Origin: Avimonas intestinalis
GTDB taxonomy: Bacteria > Bacillota > Clostridia > Oscillospirales > Acutalibacteraceae
Assembly: GCA_904380375.1 (NCBI GenBank)
Contig: CAJFID010000010.1
Span: 1 to 64,000, forward strand
Direction of reading: 5' to 3'
Length of the DNA: 64,000 nucleotides
The number at the start of each line of letters is the position of its first letter. Position 1 is the stretch's first letter. A model generated the notes under the pieces. The model was not told the origin of the DNA and ran no database searches. It saw nothing but the letters and a program-made list of their open reading frames with translations. This document shows, piece by piece, positions 8,729 to 17,363 of this stretch. Made by a program: the position numbers and the translations under genes.

Positions 8729-8989
8729 TCACCTCCATTCAAAGTATTGCTGCGTGGAAATAAAGTAGCGCACGGCATATTTCAGAAAATCCAGTATGGT
8801 AGCGTCATCCATGCGGATGGTGAGAAAGCCATAGCACAGCGTTGCCGCAGCCGGAAGAATAAAGCCGAGCTGCACCAGCGCCGCAATGGACAAAAGCGCC
8901 GCGACGCCCAATATGGCAAAATCCTTCAAGCTCCACAGCCACAGGTTGGCAGCAGCTTTCAGGTTCTGCGGATACAGATATTGCTTCAT
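8729..8989 (-). CDS. PrgI family (VirB3-like) conjugation membrane protein
   Basis: 86 residues with the PrgI layout: MKQYLYPQNLKAA, then two close membrane segments (about 24-40 and 43-58), then a short cytoplasmic tail ending in QYFEWR. These small proteins are part of the type IV secretion inner-membrane complex, next to VirB4 and VirB6. The ATG overlaps the stop of the 117-residue gene (ATGA), and GGGAGG stands before it. Confidence 0.8.
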   Translation of the reverse strand: MKQYLYPQNLKAAANLWLWSLKDFAILGVAALLSIAALVQLGFILPAAATLCYGFLTIRMDDATILDFLKYAVRYFISTQQYFEWR

Positions 8990-9339
8990 GTGAGTCCTCC
9001 CATTTCCGGCGCCGTATATTCAGTATCCTGCCATTGCCCTTTGCATAACGCAAAGTTTTCGGCAAGCTGCCATACGGTCAGAGAAGTATCTGCCGGCTGG
9101 TCTGTGTGCTCAAAACCGTCCCTGTTCAATTCAAACCAGCAGTGGTCGGGTTCTGCATCATATTCGTCAAATTTCCTTTCGGGCAGCCCAACCTGGCTCG
9201 GTATAAAGTACTCTCCCATATCACAGCAATCCAAAATTTTACAGACCTGTTCTTCGGAGATTTCCCCCTGCACAATGCATTCATTGAAGACCTTGTAGTT
9301 GTCTGCATCCCGGTAAAGATATCTGATTTTTGTGTTCAT
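8986..9339 (-). CDS. Unknown ICE protein inserted before prgI, 117 residues
   Basis: Soluble acidic protein without known motif. It ends with the residues MGGLT followed by the stop that overlaps prgI, exactly as the 355-residue protein ends before the prgI remnant at 9434. It therefore seems to have been inserted between an older gene and prgI, duplicating the junction. Its ATG in turn overlaps the stop of that remnant. AAAGGA stands about 9 bases before the ATG. Confidence 0.6.
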   Translation of the reverse strand: MNTKIRYLYRDADNYKVFNECIVQGEISEEQVCKILDCCDMGEYFIPSQVGLPERKFDEYDAEPDHCWFELNRDGFEHTDQPADTSLTVWQLAENFALCKGQWQDTEYTAPEMGGLT

Positions 9340-9434
9340 TTTCCGCGTCCTTTCTCGTCCCTATTGTCCCGCAGTCCCTGCAGCCGCAGGCTGGCCGCAG
9401 CTTTCAGTTTCTGCGGATACAGATATTGCTTCAT
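9336..9434 (-). pseudogene. Remnant of the 5' end of prgI (32 codons)
   Basis: The first eight codons are identical in protein to PrgI (MKQYLYPQ) and the likeness continues as KLKAAASLRLQGLRD against NLKAAANLWLWSLKD, then the sequence is unrelated and stops. The flanking bases match the true prgI start over about 70 bases (9375-9446 against 8936-9002), including the ribosome-binding site. It overlaps the stop of the 355-residue gene and the start of the 117-residue gene, both through ATGA. It may act as a translation-coupling leader, but the membrane segments are gone, so PrgI function is not possible. Confidence 0.75.
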
Positions 9435-10498
9435 GTGAGTCCTCCCATCGTAAGGTTTGCTTCTTCATTTTGCGCTGCAAAAACCTGCTGTGATTTTGCA
9501 GCCTCCACCGTAAAACCACGACTACAGAGCGCATCGATGGTCTTTGTTACCTCGTCAGGCGTATTGCCGATATCCTGCATGCTGTCCACTAAAATTTTGG
9601 ATATTCCCCGGATGCGGCAGTAGTCGATCATACATCTGAATTCCGTGCCGCATCGGTACATTGGCACAGATATACTGACACTTCCGCCTTTCCAATATCC
9701 CTTTTCCGCACAGTAGGCTTTCAGACGCTTCCGCTTTTCCGACTGTTCCATGCTGGAATCTGCTGTGTTGATATACACATAGACGCTTTTTTCGTCTTGA
9801 CTGAAGCCGCTGCAAAATTCCTGCGGCATCTGTCCATGCACCTGCATGATTTTTTCGGCTATCATGTCCTTGATGAGCCGCGCCTCTGCCGGGGTCGGCT
9901 CGTAATCGAAATATACGCTGCCGTTATCCCGGCTGATCTCGCATTCAAGGCGCAGAGTATCCGCAAAGGGATTGTATTTCGCGTACAGGTTCAGCCATGT
10001 CCCGTCCTCATCCGTGATATCCAATCCAAACTTTTTATCCACATCAAACCATGTTTCAAGGTGTGCCGTGATCTCCTGCCCAATATCGCAGTCCACGTCC
10101 ATCTCCGCGTCTACCGCAAGCTGCTCCGCCGTCAGCTCAAAGACGTGCCTTTTGGACAGAACAGACTTTGGCATATATCCGCTGTCTGCGGCGCTCTTAT
10201 CCATTTCTTCGCGGATATGCTCCGCAAGCTGCGACGATACAAACGCGCAGCATACCGCTTCCGCCTGCTCGCGTATGATCCCAAGGTATTTCAGCCCCGC
10301 CGCATACCTTTCACACAGCTTCTCATAGGTTGCCTCCTCGTTTCCGGAGGCTTCAAACAGCCCAAGATCACCGAACCAGTCCGCATAGCGGCCGTCCTGC
10401 CTGACGCCGCAGGCTTCCTCATAAGCCGCTATGATCATATACCCGTCGCTGCCGTATTCATGCAGGAACCGGCTGTGGGCTTCCAAATGCTTTTTCAT
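9431..10498 (-). CDS. Unknown ICE protein with resolvase-like C-terminal segment, 355 residues
   Basis: Mostly helical, acidic protein located between VirB6 and PrgI. Most of it has no recognisable motif. Near the C-terminus the stretch FRCMIDYCRIRGISKILVD followed by NTPDEVTKTIDALCSRGF follows the pattern of the serine-resolvase catalytic domain (the MI-x-x-CR and ILV-x-S regions), but the nucleophilic serine motif expected at the domain start is not visible. ATG at 10498 is chosen over the GTG at 10507 because of GGGAGGTGA at the right distance. Its job in transfer is unknown. Confidence 0.6.
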   Translation of the reverse strand: MKKHLEAHSRFLHEYGSDGYMIIAAYEEACGVRQDGRYADWFGDLGLFEASGNEEATYEKLCERYAAGLKYLGIIREQAEAVCCAFVSSQLAEHIREEMDKSAADSGYMPKSVLSKRHVFELTAEQLAVDAEMDVDCDIGQEITAHLETWFDVDKKFGLDITDEDGTWLNLYAKYNPFADTLRLECEISRDNGSVYFDYEPTPAEARLIKDMIAEKIMQVHGQMPQEFCSGFSQDEKSVYVYINTADSSMEQSEKRKRLKAYCAEKGYWKGGSVSISVPMYRCGTEFRCMIDYCRIRGISKILVDSMQDIGNTPDEVTKTIDALCSRGFTVEAAKSQQVFAAQNEEANLTMGGLT

Positions 10499-10513
10499 AA
10501 CCGTCACCTCCCG

Positions 10514-11449
10514 TTACTTTCCCGCGGCTCTTGCCACACTGCGCGTCAGGTTGACCGCCGTGGTTGTGGCGTGTACCACGCTCATCATGTTCACTCTCAC
10601 CGAGCTGTCCAGCCCGAACTGCTGTGCAATGCGCGGCACCTCGTTTGCCGCCAGCATCACGCCGAGCCCCAGGAGCATATTGCCGGGGAAGGTAAGCAGT
10701 CCTAAGAAGAGAAGGGTCGTCTGCATGAACGCCGTCAGGCAAAGGGCGGCGATCTGCTTCATCCACTGGTTAAAGCCGTCCGTGTAGCCGCGGGGGACGC
10801 TGAACATATACAGCGCGCCCACCGCCATTTGCACCAGCAGTATCCCGCCGCGCTTGATGTTCTGAAAGAATATCTTGACTACGCAGTAAGCAAAGGCAAT
10901 GAGCGCAAGGATGTTGAAGAGATTGAAGGAAATATCGGTCGCTACCGAAAAGCAGCCCTCCAGCACGCTGGTGCTTTCCCCCGCAAGGTCAATGGTTCTT
11001 CCGCCCGCAAAGATTGCCGACAGGTCGTGGGCAAAGCTGTTCTGCAGGCTGATGCAGAACTTGTACAGCTCCACCGGCACGACGCCGATGAGCGAGCAGG
11101 CAAAGAAGCCCTTGAGGATATTGATCGCCGTGGTCTTGATGTTCGCCCTGCCGTTTTGGTATTCTATCGCCACATCGAATATGGCGACCACCATACCGGC
11201 GACAAACAGCGACCAGCCGAACAGCGAAAAAAGCTTAATGGTCGCCTGAATCCAGTCGAGGTCAAAGATATCCGCGCCCATGCTGCCCATCATAGTAAAA
11301 AAGTCCGCTACTGCGTTGTAGATGGTTTCATAAAACCATTTCAGCATGGTGTTCCAGATTACATTGGATATCTGCTCTCCGAGAAAGCTGAACACGCTGC
11401 CGATGGCGTCCCCAATCCCGCCTATGATATCGCCAAGCCAGTCAAACAT
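10514..11449 (-). CDS. VirB6/TrbL-like conjugation membrane protein
   Basis: 311 residues with an N-terminal amphipathic start (MFDWLGDIIGGIGDAIGS) and about six hydrophobic segments (around 80-105, 120-145, 185-210, 215-235, 250-275), the layout of VirB6/TrbL proteins that form the polytopic part of the transfer channel. GGAGGTGAAAACAAT precedes the ATG. It follows the DUF3852 gene and precedes the prgI region, the usual order in this class of ICE. Confidence 0.8.
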   Translation of the reverse strand: MFDWLGDIIGGIGDAIGSVFSFLGEQISNVIWNTMLKWFYETIYNAVADFFTMMGSMGADIFDLDWIQATIKLFSLFGWSLFVAGMVVAIFDVAIEYQNGRANIKTTAINILKGFFACSLIGVVPVELYKFCISLQNSFAHDLSAIFAGGRTIDLAGESTSVLEGCFSVATDISFNLFNILALIAFAYCVVKIFFQNIKRGGILLVQMAVGALYMFSVPRGYTDGFNQWMKQIAALCLTAFMQTTLLFLGLLTFPGNMLLGLGVMLAANEVPRIAQQFGLDSSVRVNMMSVVHATTTAVNLTRSVARAAGK

Positions 11450-11533
11450 ATTGTTTTCACCTCCGTTTCCTGTGAGCGGCAGCCTGCGGACGTATCCGCA
11501 GAACTGCCGCTTTCATCTGCCGTATTGCTGTTT

Positions 11534-11863
11534 TTACAGGATCGTCCAGATATACAGCGGCGCCGTCAGGGTAAAAACGAGGCAGGCAAATAGGATACAC
11601 GGCGCGGCAAACTCAAACTGCCCGTGCTTGCGGTAGTCAAAATACGCCGTCCCCAGCTTTACGAAAAACAGGATGGCAAGGATCATATCCACCACGGGGA
11701 ACACCACATTGTTGACCACTGCCTGCACCTGCGTTTTAGCCGTGTTCCATGTGCCTTCAATGGCGGTCGCCACATCTGCGGCAAGGGCGGGTACGGCGGT
11801 GGCCGTAATCAGGAGCATGACCACCGCCGCACACGCGAGAATGCGAAGCGTTTTCTTCTTCAT
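11534..11863 (-). CDS. DUF3852-type small membrane protein of ICE
   Basis: 109 residues: signal peptide ending near ALAAD, a linker, then two hydrophobic segments, the second containing CILFACLVFTLTAPLYIW. This matches the pattern I recall for DUF3852, found just before virB6 in ICEs of Clostridia and similar in size and topology to VirB2/TrbC pilin-like proteins. The ATG at 11863 overlaps the stop of DUF4406 (ATGA) and is preceded by GAGGAGG. A pilin-like role is inference. Confidence 0.75.
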   Translation of the reverse strand: MKKKTLRILACAAVVMLLITATAVPALAADVATAIEGTWNTAKTQVQAVVNNVVFPVVDMILAILFFVKLGTAYFDYRKHGQFEFAAPCILFACLVFTLTAPLYIWTIL

Positions 11864-12204
11864 AAGCGATTTCCTCCTCGTAACACTTTGTCGATTTCGC
11901 TCTCCCGAACCGTTCGGGTCTTTACATTGAGGTTTTTGCAGAACTGCAGCTCCGCGGCCATCCCCTCGGTCACCGTATTGCCGAACACCCACATTTCGTC
12001 GCAGAACCACAAGAGGGACAGCCCCGCCGCCATGCCGATCTCCCGTTCCTTCGGGAGGCTGTCGTCAAGGCACTCCGCGTAGAAATGCGGCACGACCGGA
12101 GCCGTGCCGCACAGCAGAGCATATTTTGTATAGCGCCTGACCTTATGCAGGTTTTTCTCGACCTCCCCGCCGAGGGGAGCGCAGATATACACTCTTTTCA
12201 TCAT
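11860..12204 (-). CDS. DUF4406 protein (nucleoside deoxyribosyltransferase-like fold)
   Basis: 114 residues starting MMKRVYICAPLGGEVEKN, with YTKYALLCGTAPVVPHFY and EMWVFGNTVTEGMAAEL, the family pattern of DUF4406, distantly related to nucleoside 2-deoxyribosyltransferases. Such proteins are common in ICEs and phages; a nucleotide-binding or nucleotide-processing role is likely but unproven. It is coupled on both sides by four-base overlaps (with the 49-codon frame upstream and with DUF3852 downstream). Confidence 0.75.
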   Translation of the reverse strand: MMKRVYICAPLGGEVEKNLHKVRRYTKYALLCGTAPVVPHFYAECLDDSLPKEREIGMAAGLSLLWFCDEMWVFGNTVTEGMAAELQFCKNLNVKTRTVRESEIDKVLRGGNRL

Positions 12205-12350
12205 TTCGTCGTCGCAAGCTTTGAATCGCTCGTTTCCGCCTTATGGCGAAAAGCTCGCTCTCGCTGCTGCCCCTCCTCTCCGAAAAAAGACTCGTTTGCT
12301 CCGCCTGCATCCTTGCAAGCGCGGCCGCGACAGCTCCACTGCACTACCAT
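12201..12350 (-). CDS. Possible 49-residue protein coupled to DUF4406
   Basis: A complete small frame from ATG 12350 to TGA 12201, too short for ordinary gene calling. The stop overlaps the ATG of DUF4406 by the ATGA arrangement used throughout this operon, which argues that it is translated. It is Arg/Lys/Glu-rich (EEGQQRERAFRHKAETSDSK). No strong ribosome-binding site was seen before its ATG, and it begins just after the adhesin gene ends (12361). It could instead be an untranslated linker. Confidence 0.35.
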   Translation of the reverse strand: MVVQWSCRGRACKDAGGANESFFGEEGQQRERAFRHKAETSDSKLATTK

Positions 12351-12360
12351 CTTTTTTCGG

Positions 12361-15300
12361 TTACTCATTTTCATCACCCTTCTTTTTCTTTAAGTGGATG
12401 ATGACGCAGGCAACAAGCCCGCCGAGAGCGACCGCGCCGAGCCCGATCCAAAAGCCGGGATTGCTATTGTCGCCTGTCTGCGGCACATCGGGCGCGGGAG
12501 GCGTGAGCTTCACCGTTTGTCCTTCGTCCTCCAAATCCGCATGGGCTGCGAGCTCCATGCCGTCGCGGTACAGGCGCTCGAATACCACAATTTCGGTTAC
12601 CTCTGTAATGCCTCCGGCGTCAAAGGTGAAGGTTACCCTGATTTCGCCGTCCGGCTGTTCGGGGATGAAGGTCACTTCCGCCGTAACCTCCTTGCCGCCT
12701 GCCATAAAAGGCTCGCCCGTGGATTTATCCATAAGGATGCCTTTTATGGTGTACTCCTCGCCGGGGATCAGGTGCTTGTAGGATACGGTATCCTCGATGG
12801 TAATGCTGCCTTGGGCTGTGACCTCTTTTTTGCCCTCCGCAGCCGCCTGCGTCCCAAGCTCAGGGATGCGGTCGTTGACCGCGGTGATTTCGATAAGCTG
12901 TTCGTTTTCAGATATGGTCACGGGATAGAGCTCCGCGCCCGGCAGGAAGCCCTTCGCAGGAGCAAGTTCCCTGACAAGCCATTCTCCGTAAGGCACATCT
13001 TCAAAGGTGAAGACGCCGTCCTCGCCGGACTTTGCAGTGAGGATTGCTGTCTCTGCCGTAAATTCGGTTTCCTCCGGACGGAACAGCCCAAATAATGCGT
13101 CCGCAACGCTTTCCTTCGTTTCACGGTCGATTTTCAAGCCTTTGACCGTACCATAAATGAGGTTGTTCTTGATTGCTTCGCCCTCATTGGCCCTGATTTC
13201 CACAACGGCGGTATCCTGTCCCGCGTACACAAACTCCACAGGGTATTTTTCATCTGAGAGGAGATAATGATTGTCCGTCGCGATTTCCTTCACATACAGC
13301 TTTGCGCCGACTGGGACGTCGGTCTGAAATACAAGGCGGCCGTTTTCGCTGCAGCTTCCAATCTCCAGCAGCCCGTCCGCAGGAATTATGCTGCCGTCGG
13401 CTGCCGTCAGTTCCTCCGCGGCGAATAGCCCGAAGCGCACCGAGAGGATTTCGCCGTTCATGCCGATTCCAAACTTCTCATCCTGCTCCAGTATCTTGTC
13501 AAGGCTGATTTCCGCCTTCTGGCGCTCATTGTAGAAGGAGACTTCAGCGGAGGTCACCGCAATGTTTTCGCCCGCGTAGGTCAATTCAACGATTTCCGGC
13601 TCGCTGCTGACGGTCATGCCGTAGGCTGCCGTCACCTCATACACCGCATATTTCCCAAGGTACAGCGGCTCTGTGACCGCCGTCCCGTCAGCGCCGGTTT
13701 TCAGGCGGGCGACGATCTCGCCGTCCGCATAGCGCAGGCTGCCGTCCGGCGTGACGATATTGCCCACCGCGCGGACAACGTATTCCGTATCCGGTATCCC
13801 GCTGTCTGCGTACACCGGCTGATAGATCCCGTCCGATTCCGAGACGGAGGCGAACACCTCACCGGTCTTGCCGACTGTGATCGTACCCTTCTGCGCAAGG
13901 TTGTGCTTTTCGACCACTACGGTGGTCTGCGTGCCGTCTACCGTAAAGGGGGCAGGCTCGCTGTCGAGGACATAGCCATATGCCGTGCATTGCTCGATAA
14001 CTTCATAGTTTCCGTAGGGGAGCGGCTCCGGCAGCAGGAGCTTTCCTGTGCTGTCAGTGTAGTAGACATCGATATCCACAGGCGTCGGATAGTTGATGCG
14101 CTGCACAATATATTCGCCGGTATCGGTATTTCGCACCTTGAAGCCGACGCCGGGTAAGGGGATCACCTCGCCGGTTTCCATATCCTTTTTCACGATCTCC
14201 ACAAGGGATTCAAACATGGCGTTGTTGATGAGATAGCGGTACACTTCTCCGTCCTCGCTGACAAACACCTCAAAGGGCGGGAGCAGCTCTCTGCCCTCCG
14301 TGCCGGAGACCTGTTTTACGGTGTAAGCGCCGTAGGGAAGGCTTTTGCTTTCGGCATAGCCGAACGCATCGCAGACAAGGACGTCCCGTTCGGATTCCTC
14401 TGCCGCCTCATAACTGCCGGCGCTTTTCAGGTAAACCTCGAATACCGCGCCTTCCTCCGGCGTCTCGATCTGCGTACTCCCGTCGTTCATATGCTTCAGA
14501 AGCGCGATTTTTCCTTTGATGACATCCTCGCCCACATTTACCGGAATTATATTATGCTCGATGGTAAAATTCCCAGCCTCCGCGCCGACCTCATAAACGG
14601 TTTCATCCAGCAGGTATCCTTCGCCGGGCATGATCTCCCGTATCGTCCAGTCCGAACCGCAGATATATTCCGCAGTCGTAAACGAGCCGCTTGCGTCGGT
14701 AGTGTACTCATCCACCAGCTCACCGTCTTTGTACAGGCCGTAAACGGCTTTAGCAAGGCTGGCGTCGCCCTGCGCCGTTCCGGTTTCCCGGTCTGCCTTG
14801 GTCAGGGTGACGGTAAATTTTTTGAGGACGTTCCCGAACTCCACTGCCGTGGTTTTACCGCTGACAACGGTAATGGTGCGGCTCTCCTGCGGCACATAGC
14901 GGTCGTCGGTTTGTTCGGTTACGGTATATTCGCCGGGGGCAAGGTTTTCAAGCAGGATTTCGCCGTCTATGGTCTTTACGGTTTTATCGACGCCGTTTCC
15001 CTGAATACGGAACGGCACATCGTCCACTATGCCGTCCTCTGAGGTCTTTATGATCCTGACAGATCCATAGCTGACCTTGAGGTTCAGGTATCCCGTTACC
15101 GGGTCGCTGACAGACTCGGCGTAGGTGACCACATCCTGCAGCGTGGCGCTGCTCTGAGAAACCTTCCCGTCCGACCAGGTGATAAATCCGGCGCGCACGG
15201 CGTTTTTCTTTTCCGCTGTAATGGTTACGCCACCCTCCGGCGCTTCGGCGGCTGCAATCGTCAGCGTATTGCCGCTGACAGAGAGGCGGACGCCCGCATG

Positions 15301-16098
15301 GGAGGAGGAAAAGGAAAAATTGCCGAGTACGCCGTTTAAGTCCGTCAGGGCTGCCGTGTATTCGCTGCCGCTCCATGCAAGCTCTACCGTCTGCGCCCTG
15401 CCCGCCGTTTTCGCCATGAAGCTTGGGATTTTGGAATGGCTCTTTACGCTGGCTTCCATACTGCTGTAATAGCTCAGAATCCGGCTGCGCAGCGGATGGT
15501 TGTCTCTGATCTGATCCAGAACAGCGTCATAGCCGCCGGCGGACACATGATTGAAATCCGAATCCCGTTCTCCGACCACCGTTTCCCATATGAGAAGCTG
15601 GGTGGCGGTAGCGTGGGCGAGCTTATCTGCGCCGTCGTTCTGGCTTCGCCATGCGGTTGAAATATTGCCGTTGTATCCGTACTGCAGTATGCGTCCGATA
15701 AACTGCCTGATCTCATAGGGCTGGATCGTGCTGTTTAGGCTGCTGGGGTAATTCTCCCAAAAGCTCTCGTCGAAGGCGGTCAGCACGTCCCCGTTGTCCA
15801 GAGGGACGCCGGGCTCAATGCAGTAGCAGATCTGCCCGGTAAACGAGCCTATGCCATGCACGGAGGTGTATGGGGTGGCGCCGGAATACCAGCCGTTCAT
15901 ATATTGGAGGGCGTCGTGTCCCCATGAGCCGCCGTAATCCAGATTTTCGTCCCCGTCGCGGGGGAAGGAGATGAGGTATGCCTCTATCTGCTGCGCCGCT
16001 GCCGATGCGGTCGTCGTGCCGAAGCCGAGTATCCCGGTCAGGCACAAAACGAACGCCAGCAGCAGGGACAGGCGCTTTTTTAAAGCGGTTGCTTTCAT
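12361..16098 (-). CDS. Large thioester/Cna-B/VaFE surface adhesin with VPQTG anchor
   Basis: 1245 residues. Signal peptide 1-33; then a thioester domain with the reactive Cys in QICYCIEPG (about residues 91-93) and its partner Gln in ATATQLLIWE (Q167), able to bond covalently to host or abiotic targets. About seven Cna-B/SpaA-type repeats follow (each with a K-x-D/E and a YTV-x-E type ending), which form internal isopeptide bonds. Near the C-terminus is a VaFE-type repeat (EIVVFERLYRDGMELAAHA). The tail is VPQTGDN, a hydrophobic segment and KKKK, a sortase anchor signal. It lies behind a hairpin terminator (16128-16159), so it may be separately controlled. Likely helps mating-pair contact or host attachment. 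Confidence 0.9.
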   Translation of the reverse strand: MKATALKKRLSLLLAFVLCLTGILGFGTTTASAAAQQIEAYLISFPRDGDENLDYGGSWGHDALQYMNGWYSGATPYTSVHGIGSFTGQICYCIEPGVPLDNGDVLTAFDESFWENYPSSLNSTIQPYEIRQFIGRILQYGYNGNISTAWRSQNDGADKLAHATATQLLIWETVVGERDSDFNHVSAGGYDAVLDQIRDNHPLRSRILSYYSSMEASVKSHSKIPSFMAKTAGRAQTVELAWSGSEYTAALTDLNGVLGNFSFSSSHAGVRLSVSGNTLTIAAAEAPEGGVTITAEKKNAVRAGFITWSDGKVSQSSATLQDVVTYAESVSDPVTGYLNLKVSYGSVRIIKTSEDGIVDDVPFRIQGNGVDKTVKTIDGEILLENLAPGEYTVTEQTDDRYVPQESRTITVVSGKTTAVEFGNVLKKFTVTLTKADRETGTAQGDASLAKAVYGLYKDGELVDEYTTDASGSFTTAEYICGSDWTIREIMPGEGYLLDETVYEVGAEAGNFTIEHNIIPVNVGEDVIKGKIALLKHMNDGSTQIETPEEGAVFEVYLKSAGSYEAAEESERDVLVCDAFGYAESKSLPYGAYTVKQVSGTEGRELLPPFEVFVSEDGEVYRYLINNAMFESLVEIVKKDMETGEVIPLPGVGFKVRNTDTGEYIVQRINYPTPVDIDVYYTDSTGKLLLPEPLPYGNYEVIEQCTAYGYVLDSEPAPFTVDGTQTTVVVEKHNLAQKGTITVGKTGEVFASVSESDGIYQPVYADSGIPDTEYVVRAVGNIVTPDGSLRYADGEIVARLKTGADGTAVTEPLYLGKYAVYEVTAAYGMTVSSEPEIVELTYAGENIAVTSAEVSFYNERQKAEISLDKILEQDEKFGIGMNGEILSVRFGLFAAEELTAADGSIIPADGLLEIGSCSENGRLVFQTDVPVGAKLYVKEIATDNHYLLSDEKYPVEFVYAGQDTAVVEIRANEGEAIKNNLIYGTVKGLKIDRETKESVADALFGLFRPEETEFTAETAILTAKSGEDGVFTFEDVPYGEWLVRELAPAKGFLPGAELYPVTISENEQLIEITAVNDRIPELGTQAAAEGKKEVTAQGSITIEDTVSYKHLIPGEEYTIKGILMDKSTGEPFMAGGKEVTAEVTFIPEQPDGEIRVTFTFDAGGITEVTEIVVFERLYRDGMELAAHADLEDEGQTVKLTPPAPDVPQTGDNSNPGFWIGLGAVALGGLVACVIIHLKKKKGDENE

Positions 16099-16127
16099 TG
16101 ATCTATACTCCTTTCAGATTTGGGCGC

Positions 16128-16159
16128 AAAAAAAGCGCACCGCCTTTTCCGCGATGCGC
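16128..16159 (-). terminator. Intrinsic terminator before the adhesin gene
   Basis: On the minus strand a nine-pair stem (gcgcatcgc / gcggtgcgc, one G-U) is followed by seven T (16128-16134). It separates the lipoprotein gene (ends 16188) from the adhesin start (16098). It either ends the upstream transcript or attenuates read-through into the adhesin. Confidence 0.7.
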
Positions 16160-16187
16160 CCTGCGCCTGTATATTTTGTTTTTTGGG

Positions 16188-16946
16188 TTATGCGTAGCCT
16201 ATGAAGATATCCCATGATGTTTCGGTTCTCTGCTCCGCCCATATCCAGACGGCTGCGATGTCCGGGTCGCGGCTGTATTTGTCCAGCATCCCGCACAGAT
16301 CCCGTTCCAGATATTTGCTGCCCGCACTGGCGATGATGGGATTGTCCCAGCAGCCCGTGGCTTCGCTGTCCAGCTCCAGCCCTACGCTCTGCGCGTAGCT
16401 TTTTGCGAAGGAGACCCAGGCGCTCACATCAAAGGCAGGTTCTGCCAGTTCGCCCTCCGGCTGCGCGCTTGCAGGCTCAGATTCTTCGGGTTTCGTTTCC
16501 TCCCGCGGCGCTTCGTTCTGCGCAGGCGGCGATGTCTGCTCCGGCTTCTGCGGGGGCTGCGCTTCGGGCGTCTGCGTCTGCGTCGCGGGTGTTTCCGGCG
16601 CGGCATTGCTCTCTCTTACTGGTTCTCCCTGCTGTCCGGCAGGCGTTTCGGAGATCTGCGGTGTTTTGCTTTCTTCCTCCTGCCGTATGGCTTCCTCCGC
16701 TTCAACCGTCGCGGCTACTTCCTCTGAATCGGCTGCGGCAGGGGCGGTTTCCGTGCTCTCTGTGCCGGTCTTTGTATTTTCGTCGGCAGAGGAGCGTTCT
16801 TCCTCCAGCTCTGCCGGATACACGATCCGCGAAGCCATGTCCATCCCGTCTGCTTCTCCTGTCGGCGTATGCGTTCCCGTACATCCCGCGAGGCTTATGA
16901 GGAGCGCGCCCGTAATGAGGAGCGCGTATCGTTTCATTTTTACCAT
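16188..16946 (-). CDS. ICE lipoprotein with long disordered spacer
   Basis: 252 residues. Lipoprotein signal KRYALLITGALLISLAGC with the lipobox LAGC, then about 130 residues of Glu/Ala/Pro/Thr-rich disordered spacer, then a compact C-terminal domain (from about residue 175) containing SWDIFIGYA at the end. ATG at 16946 is preferred to GTG 16955 because of GAGGTGA before it. A surface-exposed role, perhaps surface exclusion or mating contact, is plausible; the C-terminal domain was not recognised. Confidence 0.65.
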   Translation of the reverse strand: MVKMKRYALLITGALLISLAGCTGTHTPTGEADGMDMASRIVYPAELEEERSSADENTKTGTESTETAPAAADSEEVAATVEAEEAIRQEEESKTPQISETPAGQQGEPVRESNAAPETPATQTQTPEAQPPQKPEQTSPPAQNEAPREETKPEESEPASAQPEGELAEPAFDVSAWVSFAKSYAQSVGLELDSEATGCWDNPIIASAGSKYLERDLCGMLDKYSRDPDIAAVWIWAEQRTETSWDIFIGYA

Positions 16947-17021
16947 ACTGATCACCTCTGCCTACAAGGATACAGGAAAAACGCCGGAAGTCCAGCGAGA
17001 ATGGCGATGTTTTGAAAAAAA

Positions 17022-17363
17022 TCACATCCTCTGCTCGAAAGCAGGGGTTTCGGCTTCCTCCTGATCTTCCAAAGCCTGCAATTCATCCTCCTCCATATGC
17101 AGCCGCTGCTCATAGGCTTCCAAAACCGCATCGCTGACGGCATTGCGGGAGGTTTCGTTCAGGGCGAACACCACGTCCGAATACTGCGTATCGCCGTTTC
17201 TGTCCTTGTAGGTGCGGTACGGCATCCTTGCGAACAGGCCGTTTTTGCTGTCCATCACGGCGATATCCCGGATCACATACTCGCCGCCCAGGATCACGCT
17301 GGCGTATGCCTTGACGCGGTTGTCCTTTCCGATAAAACGATCAATTTGTGCTTTTACTTTCAT
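17022..17363 (-). CDS. SpoVG family regulator
   Basis: 113 residues. The first 80 match SpoVG: an RNA/DNA-binding protein, here with KAYASVILGGEYVIRDIAVM and LFARMPYRTYKD. The C-terminus is acidic and differs from housekeeping SpoVG. AAAGGAGG stands before the ATG. It overlaps the AbrB-like gene by 23 bases. In mobile elements SpoVG-like proteins probably regulate element genes; target unknown. Confidence 0.8.
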   Translation of the reverse strand: MKVKAQIDRFIGKDNRVKAYASVILGGEYVIRDIAVMDSKNGLFARMPYRTYKDRNGDTQYSDVVFALNETSRNAVSDAVLEAYEQRLHMEEDELQALEDQEEAETPAFEQRM

